IMG/VR virus record: IMGVR_UViG_3300012920_000059
Location: 1-50,732 of that record
Length of the DNA stretch: 50,732 nt
DNA from: a virus
Reading direction: 5' to 3' (one strand)
How positions within the stretch are numbered: position 1 is the stretch's first letter; each line of letters opens with the position of its first letter. Both the position numbers and the translations under genes were made by a program. A model generated the notes under the pieces. That model saw nothing but the letters and a program-made list of their open reading frames with translations, did not search any database and was not told the origin of the DNA. This document shows, piece by piece, positions 46,638 to 50,732 of the stretch.

Positions 46638-46967
46638 TTACAAACTTGATTCCCAATCATTCCACCATTTCTTATATTTTTCCTGGAATGCAATTTCATT
46701 ATCATGATTATGTGGATGTGTTTCACCGTGAGCTAAAGTTGTTCTATCGGCTTCTGGTATGTTATATGTGGCGGTTCTTGTTTCAACTAAATCATCTTCA
46801 CTCAGAACTACCCAATCTATCATCTCTTTCGTTCCTTCGGCATCAACTACTTTTTCCACCTTTTGAATTTCGTAATTATTATAATCTTTAAATGTCCAGG
46901 TAATAGAAGTAGATTCACCTGCTCCGTTTCTTTCGATTGTATATGTTGTATCTGTATAAAATTTCAT
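46638..46967 (-). CDS. hypothetical virion-associated protein
   Basis: 109 residues from ATG 46967, overlapping the stop of the upstream gene (TAATG). MKFYTDTTYTIERNGAGEST is beta-rich, the middle KVEKVVDAEGTKEMIDWVVL mixed, and the end is His-rich then aromatic (HGETHPHNHDNE, KYKKWWNDWESSL). It lies between the fibre genes and gp13, so it is likely structural. No family recognised. Confidence 0.65.
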   Translation of the reverse strand: MKFYTDTTYTIERNGAGESTSITWTFKDYNNYEIQKVEKVVDAEGTKEMIDWVVLSEDDLVETRTATYNIPEADRTTLAHGETHPHNHDNEIAFQEKYKKWWNDWESSL

Positions 46968-47671
46968 TAGAAGCAATTATTAGATTCTGCATAAGCCCTA
47001 AGCTTATGTCTATATGTTCCAAGTGTAGTATCATTATATCCTGTTTTTCTTGCTGATACATCCATTGTAACTGTACATGTTGAGGTTGTGGTTTGATAAC
47101 ATTCTGCAAGTGCAATAGCTGTCATTCTAGCACCAATTGATTGTCCATTACTTATTGTTTGCCAACTATTATCACTTGCCGCATAAGTACCAACTGCAGT
47201 TGATCCAACAATATTTCCTGAACCACCAGCTGGGGTAGATGTTTCAGACCAATTCATTTTTATAGCTGTAACCCCACCTAAATTAAATCTTCCCATTGTT
47301 ATGTAAGAAGTACTTAATGAGCTTGACCCACCGCCTACTGGATAGTAAAGACTAATAGGAGCAGTATTTGTTTCTTTTACCTCATAGTAAACATAGTTGT
47401 CTTGTCTTCTTAATCTCAAGTCTAATTGAACTTGTAAGTAAACAATTGGTGCTGTCATATCTCTAGTTGAATAAGTTGAATTATTACTAGAATTAATCAC
47501 AACATAGTTTGTTGTAGATATATCTGTTGTTGCAGATAGTCCTTTAAACTCTGCTAATCCATCAGGTGCGGATAAACCTGCTGCAGATGCCGCGGCTCTT
47601 AAAGAACCACCACCACCAAATTCGCTGGTTACAACTGATAGATAAGTTGGATTACTATTAGGTACACCCAT
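46967..47671 (-). CDS. tail-fibre-type structural protein
   Basis: 234 residues. The opening MGVPNSNPTYLSVVTSEFGG and the Ser/Thr/Gly-rich beta sequence (GGSGNIVGSTAVGTYAASDN) are typical of tail appendage or adhesion proteins of marine phages. A glycine-rich patch, SEFGGGGSLRAAASAAGLSAP, near residues 16-36 may be a flexible hinge. No enzymatic motif. Adjacent to the fibre gene. Confidence 0.7.
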   Translation of the reverse strand: MGVPNSNPTYLSVVTSEFGGGGSLRAAASAAGLSAPDGLAEFKGLSATTDISTTNYVVINSSNNSTYSTRDMTAPIVYLQVQLDLRLRRQDNYVYYEVKETNTAPISLYYPVGGGSSSLSTSYITMGRFNLGGVTAIKMNWSETSTPAGGSGNIVGSTAVGTYAASDNSWQTISNGQSIGARMTAIALAECYQTTTSTCTVTMDVSARKTGYNDTTLGTYRHKLRAYAESNNCF

Positions 47672-47672
47672 G

Positions 47673-47963
47673 TTACACGTCTTGCGGTTCTATAATTGCG
47701 CCAGCTGCTATTTTATGAGCAAATCCATTTTTCACTTCTTCGATTCTAGCCACTGTGTTAGCGTGATCGTAATTACCACCAGAATCATAACAGACATTTA
47801 CTGTTCTAGTGTGGTCAATCTTTGGGCTGTCTGATTTAAAAGTTACTTGTATATCTTTTACATCACTTACTATATTTTTCATTTGACCAGGTTTATCTGG
47901 GTCAGGCATTTGTATAGTTCTTTTACCTGTAAACGTTTCGTCTATTGTATATGTTATTGCCAT
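47673..47963 (-). CDS. small hypothetical tail-cluster protein
   Basis: 96 residues. MAITYTIDETFTGKRTIQMP starts a beta-sandwich-like sequence (DIQVTFKSDSPKIDHTRTVNVCYD) with a helical end (ARIEEVKNGFAHKIAAGAII). It ends 1 nt before the next gene and may be a fibre accessory. No family recognised. Confidence 0.65.
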   Translation of the reverse strand: MAITYTIDETFTGKRTIQMPDPDKPGQMKNIVSDVKDIQVTFKSDSPKIDHTRTVNVCYDSGGNYDHANTVARIEEVKNGFAHKIAAGAIIEPQDV

Positions 47964-47971
47964 TTTTTCTC

Positions 47972-48148
47972 CTAACTAAAACAAGCGTTATATATTGCTT
48001 TTACCTTTTCAGATTCTGAAGATACATCACTATCTTTATCAAAAATCTTTTGTGTGTTATCATCATAATCAATAATGAGTTTATCGTTATCATCATCTGT
48101 GGGATTCATAGGCCCATCATAAAATGTTGCTGTTCTCAAATTTGCCAT
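47972..48148 (-). CDS. 58-residue acidic protein after the tail fibre
   Basis: A short gene starting MANLRTATFYDGPMNPTDDD, overlapping the fibre stop (TAATG), with GGAGG about 6 nt upstream inside the fibre end. It continues acidic (NDKLIIDYDDNTQKIFDKDSD) and ends KAIYNACFS. It is the only thing in an otherwise empty 184-nt gap, and the following gene's GGAG is directly behind its stop. Confidence 0.75.
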   Translation of the reverse strand: MANLRTATFYDGPMNPTDDDNDKLIIDYDDNTQKIFDKDSDVSSESEKVKAIYNACFS

Positions 48149-50732
48149 TATTTTTCCTCCAATTTCTTTTCTAAGTCTTCAACTTTTTTATTTAAATCTT
48201 TTATTGCTTCAATAAGTAATCCTGTTAAATGTCCGTATTCAACTCCATACCTATCATTCTCTTTATCGTGTGTCACAACTTCAGGAACTATGTCTAATAA
48301 TTCTTGAGCTATAACACCCATTCTTTCTGGTGTTGTGTTTGTTGATGATGAATCATTATCATGTTCAGAATCTTTCCACTCGTATGTAACACCCCTTAAT
48401 GCTAATACTTTTTCTAGTCCATTATCTATTACTTTTATATTCTTTTTCAGTCTTTCATCTGAAGAACCTACAATGTCACCAGTTGCATATATTGCACCAG
48501 TTACATATAATGAATATGAACTTGAAGTTGTAGAAGAAGTTATACCTGTACAATTATTACCTACATGATGATAGTCATACCATCTACTATTAGCTTGTCT
48601 ATAATTACCGCCGTTACCTGCAGAATCAAACATCCAATGAACTTGACCATAAGAATCATATAGTCCACCATATCCACCTCTACTTCCATTAACTCTAGCG
48701 GATGCATAACTACTTCCTGCATTAGGATAGAAGTGGAAACCATTAGTATTACTTGAATATATACCTGCTCCAGCTACATTTTGCCAGTTTGATATTTGTG
48801 AATATCCATTTGATGCTAATCTGTGGATTGTACTTGCGCCATTTTCTGCAGAGCTATAACCTTGTAATAAACCAGCATCTAGTCCTGAACCAGATCCATC
48901 GTTATCAGCATTCCAAACCTTTGCCCATGAACCAGCACTATTCCATTTTCCTCTTACAAATAGAAGACTGTTAGTACCAGCTCCCATAACCATTTGCCAA
49001 CCATAATCGGACGTATTATTTGTATAGTGAAGTGCGTTAAATCCTACCCAGTGAGATGTTCCTGAAGGTGTATTAGCTGGTGTACTCCAACCATCAATAA
49101 ATCCAGAACCATATCTAAATACTGTATCAAAGTTGGTACTGCCCCAACCCATTGTACCAATCCAATAGTTAGTATCAGTTGTACTTTGTTCTCTTCCTTG
49201 ATAACCAGTTTTAGTAGTTTGATGCATTAAGGATCTGAAACTTGCTAAGTCTGCGTATCTAATATAACCATCACTAGAAGTATAAACCCTATCTGGTACA
49301 CCAGATCCTAAATCACCAGAAGTTGTATTAATCCAACCTGCTTGGATATAACCATTAACATCTGTTCTTACAACTTTATTTGCTTCGTTCGCCCTTCCAG
49401 CATGTAGTTCTATTCCATCAAGTAAATCTGCATCTAATCCAGAACCTGACCCATCGTTACCCGCATGCCAGATTGTACTACCATTAGCGAATAAAGAATT
49501 TACATTAAAATAGAAATTACTTAGATTAGTATAAATGTGTGCGTGTGAGCCATTTGCTGGTCCAAATTCAATATATCCTGAAGGAGTTTGGTGTCTCCAA
49601 CCCCATGAACCATTGTGCATATAATAAGTAGTCTGATCACCAAATCCAATAGCACTTTTAACTGATAAATTACCAGCAGTTGATAGTGTCATAGCAGCAT
49701 CTGTTTTACCCATTCCACTATGTCTCCAAGCAAATCCTCTATCAGCGTCATTATTAAACTGGAAAGTCATTGCATAATCTGCTAACCAACCGTAATCATA
49801 TCCTGATACCATACCTATTGCGTATGTATCACTATCTCCCCACATCTGGAATTTTCCATAATCATCAGATGCAGGTGCTGAGAAAGATGTTGCATCTAAA
49901 TTACCGCCACTGCCTAAAGTTGCCTTGGTTGCACCATTAACCATCAATGAAATTGGATGATTTGACATGGTTCCTATTTTACCTTCTCCTTGTCCATTAT
50001 GAGAATACATAGTTGTAATAATACCATCACCATTAGCTTTAACATCTAGTCTAGCATGAGCTGTTCCTGAAACATTGACTCTTCCGTGCCAACCTCCATC
50101 GTTACTTACAGAACCAACTCCATTACCAAATTCATTATAGACATTACTGAAACTATTTGAACCTGTAAATGTATTATTTGCTGAAAGCGAAACACCTGAT
50201 GATGCGTATCCTTGTGATTGAACCCAGGATTGAGTTGCGATTGATTGACCATTTATTTTTGCATCATTTGGTAATACTTCAAAGTCTACTGTACCAGTCA
50301 TTAAATGGCCTGAAACGTCAAATTTTATACTATCTGGTGATCCTTCATAATACCCAAGACCATAACCTGTATAAGTTGAATCATATTGCCATATAGGTAA
50401 GATTGAACTACTATGCGTTGTTCCATATAATCCACCTGTTACCATTCTAGCGCCACCTAGTATTTGTCCGCCGCCGCTAATAGTTAAGTTATCATCAACA
50501 GTTACTGCACCATTGAAATATGATGTTCCATTGTTATAAAAATCATAAGAGCCGTGTACTGATGAGGACTTTACAGCAAACTTACCAGATGCATGACCTG
50601 AAGCCATTCCAACATTGCCTGTACTTGTAATAGCTCCTGAACCAATAGTTCCTATGTTTGTAAGGTTTCTTGATGAATCTATTACTGTTGTTGTGCCTTG
50701 TCTTAAGTCGCCCATGAAGTCAAGAGCAGAAC
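48148..50732 (-). CDS. tail fibre with S74 chaperone domain, partial
   Basis: At least 855 residues; the frame is open through the window edge (codons for SALDF precede MGDLRQG), so the N-terminus is missing. The body is Gly/Ser/Asn-rich with repeated WHAGNDGSGSGLDADLLDG and WNADNDGSGSGLDAGLLQG units. The end is an intramolecular chaperone domain of the S74 type: GSSDERLKKNIKVID, PERMGVIAQELLDIVPEVV, YGHLTGLLIEAIKDLNKKVEDLEKKLEEK. It is cleaved at the Ser-Asp after fibre trimerisation (family knowledge). Probably the receptor-binding fibre. Confidence 0.9.
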   Translation of the reverse strand, partial: SALDFMGDLRQGTTTVIDSSRNLTNIGTIGSGAITSTGNVGMASGHASGKFAVKSSSVHGSYDFYNNGTSYFNGAVTVDDNLTISGGGQILGGARMVTGGLYGTTHSSSILPIWQYDSTYTGYGLGYYEGSPDSIKFDVSGHLMTGTVDFEVLPNDAKINGQSIATQSWVQSQGYASSGVSLSANNTFTGSNSFSNVYNEFGNGVGSVSNDGGWHGRVNVSGTAHARLDVKANGDGIITTMYSHNGQGEGKIGTMSNHPISLMVNGATKATLGSGGNLDATSFSAPASDDYGKFQMWGDSDTYAIGMVSGYDYGWLADYAMTFQFNNDADRGFAWRHSGMGKTDAAMTLSTAGNLSVKSAIGFGDQTTYYMHNGSWGWRHQTPSGYIEFGPANGSHAHIYTNLSNFYFNVNSLFANGSTIWHAGNDGSGSGLDADLLDGIELHAGRANEANKVVRTDVNGYIQAGWINTTSGDLGSGVPDRVYTSSDGYIRYADLASFRSLMHQTTKTGYQGREQSTTDTNYWIGTMGWGSTNFDTVFRYGSGFIDGWSTPANTPSGTSHWVGFNALHYTNNTSDYGWQMVMGAGTNSLLFVRGKWNSAGSWAKVWNADNDGSGSGLDAGLLQGYSSAENGASTIHRLASNGYSQISNWQNVAGAGIYSSNTNGFHFYPNAGSSYASARVNGSRGGYGGLYDSYGQVHWMFDSAGNGGNYRQANSRWYDYHHVGNNCTGITSSTTSSSYSLYVTGAIYATGDIVGSSDERLKKNIKVIDNGLEKVLALRGVTYEWKDSEHDNDSSSTNTTPERMGVIAQELLDIVPEVVTHDKENDRYGVEYGHLTGLLIEAIKDLNKKVEDLEKKLEEK

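Noticed and set aside
46535-46891. 118-codon plus-strand reading frame
   Set aside because: It runs antisense across the late promoter of gp13 and two minus-strand genes; shadow frame.
1-50732. tRNA genes, CRISPR arrays, insertion sequences
   Set aside because: Gaps between genes are mostly under 110 nt and hold promoters or hairpins; I saw no cloverleaf with a CCA-type end, no regular repeat-spacer array and no transposase. A covariance-model tRNA scan was not possible.

Overview
This window is about 50.7 kb of a T4-like (Straboviridae-type) marine myovirus genome. Nearly every gene lies on the minus strand, the sequence is strongly AT-rich by eye, and genes are packed with 1-30 nt overlaps (many TAATG or ATGA stop/start junctions). 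Gene content and order match the marine T4-like group of cyanophages and pelagimyophages: gp13-gp23 structural synteny, gp41/uvsX, gp43/regA/gp62/gp44/gp45, gp46/gp47/gp55, uvsW/uvsY, Hsp20, a CobS/CobT-like pair and phage-encoded ribosomal protein S21. No photosynthesis gene is present. An outer-membrane beta-barrel gene and the AT-rich composition suggest a Gram-negative marine host such as SAR11; that host assignment is inference.

Layout from left to right (transcription runs right to left). 1-3305: a cluster whose proteins begin with short MKSxK/MRFK leaders ending in a (L/I)xE site, reminiscent of T4 capsid-targeting sequences; one is a ligase-like nucleotidyltransferase. 3337-4977: small membrane and hypothetical genes plus a stand-alone polynucleotide-kinase 3'-phosphatase domain. 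5079-5854: a secreted outer-membrane barrel and a small membrane protein. 5865-9370: gp41 helicase, UvsX, ribosomal S21, peroxiredoxin. 9436-12235: nucleotide and amide metabolism (dCMP deaminase, asparagine synthase, a thymidylate-synthase-fold enzyme with the dCMP-hydroxymethylase signature, an Nmad1-like protein). 12278-16567: nuclease-like proteins, a SleB-type hydrolase, two MazG-superfamily proteins, an AEP primase-like protein, an Sm-like protein and a mini UDG-like protein. 16572-23121: replisome (gp43, RegA, gp62, gp44, gp45) with Hsp20. 23108-26545: MoxR/CobS ATPase plus metallopeptidase-VWA protein. 26613-33667: gp46, gp47, gp55, UvsW, a glycosyltransferase and UvsY. 33711-46602: head, neck, tail and packaging genes. 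46638-50732: tail-associated genes and a tail fibre cut by the window edge.

Two promoter classes are visible. Eleven minus-strand and one plus-strand promoters share a GGGGNTTTAC -35 region, a 17-18 bp spacer and an extended -10 ending TATAATGG; they precede the replication and metabolism genes. Eight exact TATAAATA late promoters, plus weaker variants, precede mainly structural genes and fit the presence of gp55 and gp45.

The most unusual observations are: a cupredoxin-like domain with an apparent type-1 copper site inserted in neck protein gp13; six short CpG-rich codon islands inside otherwise AT-rich conserved genes, sharing 10-11 bp words; a dCMP-hydroxymethylase-like enzyme; a divergent promoter pair that should make an antisense RNA; and possible capsid-targeted leader proteins. 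Seven probable genes of 26-58 codons were found by reading the gaps between larger genes.
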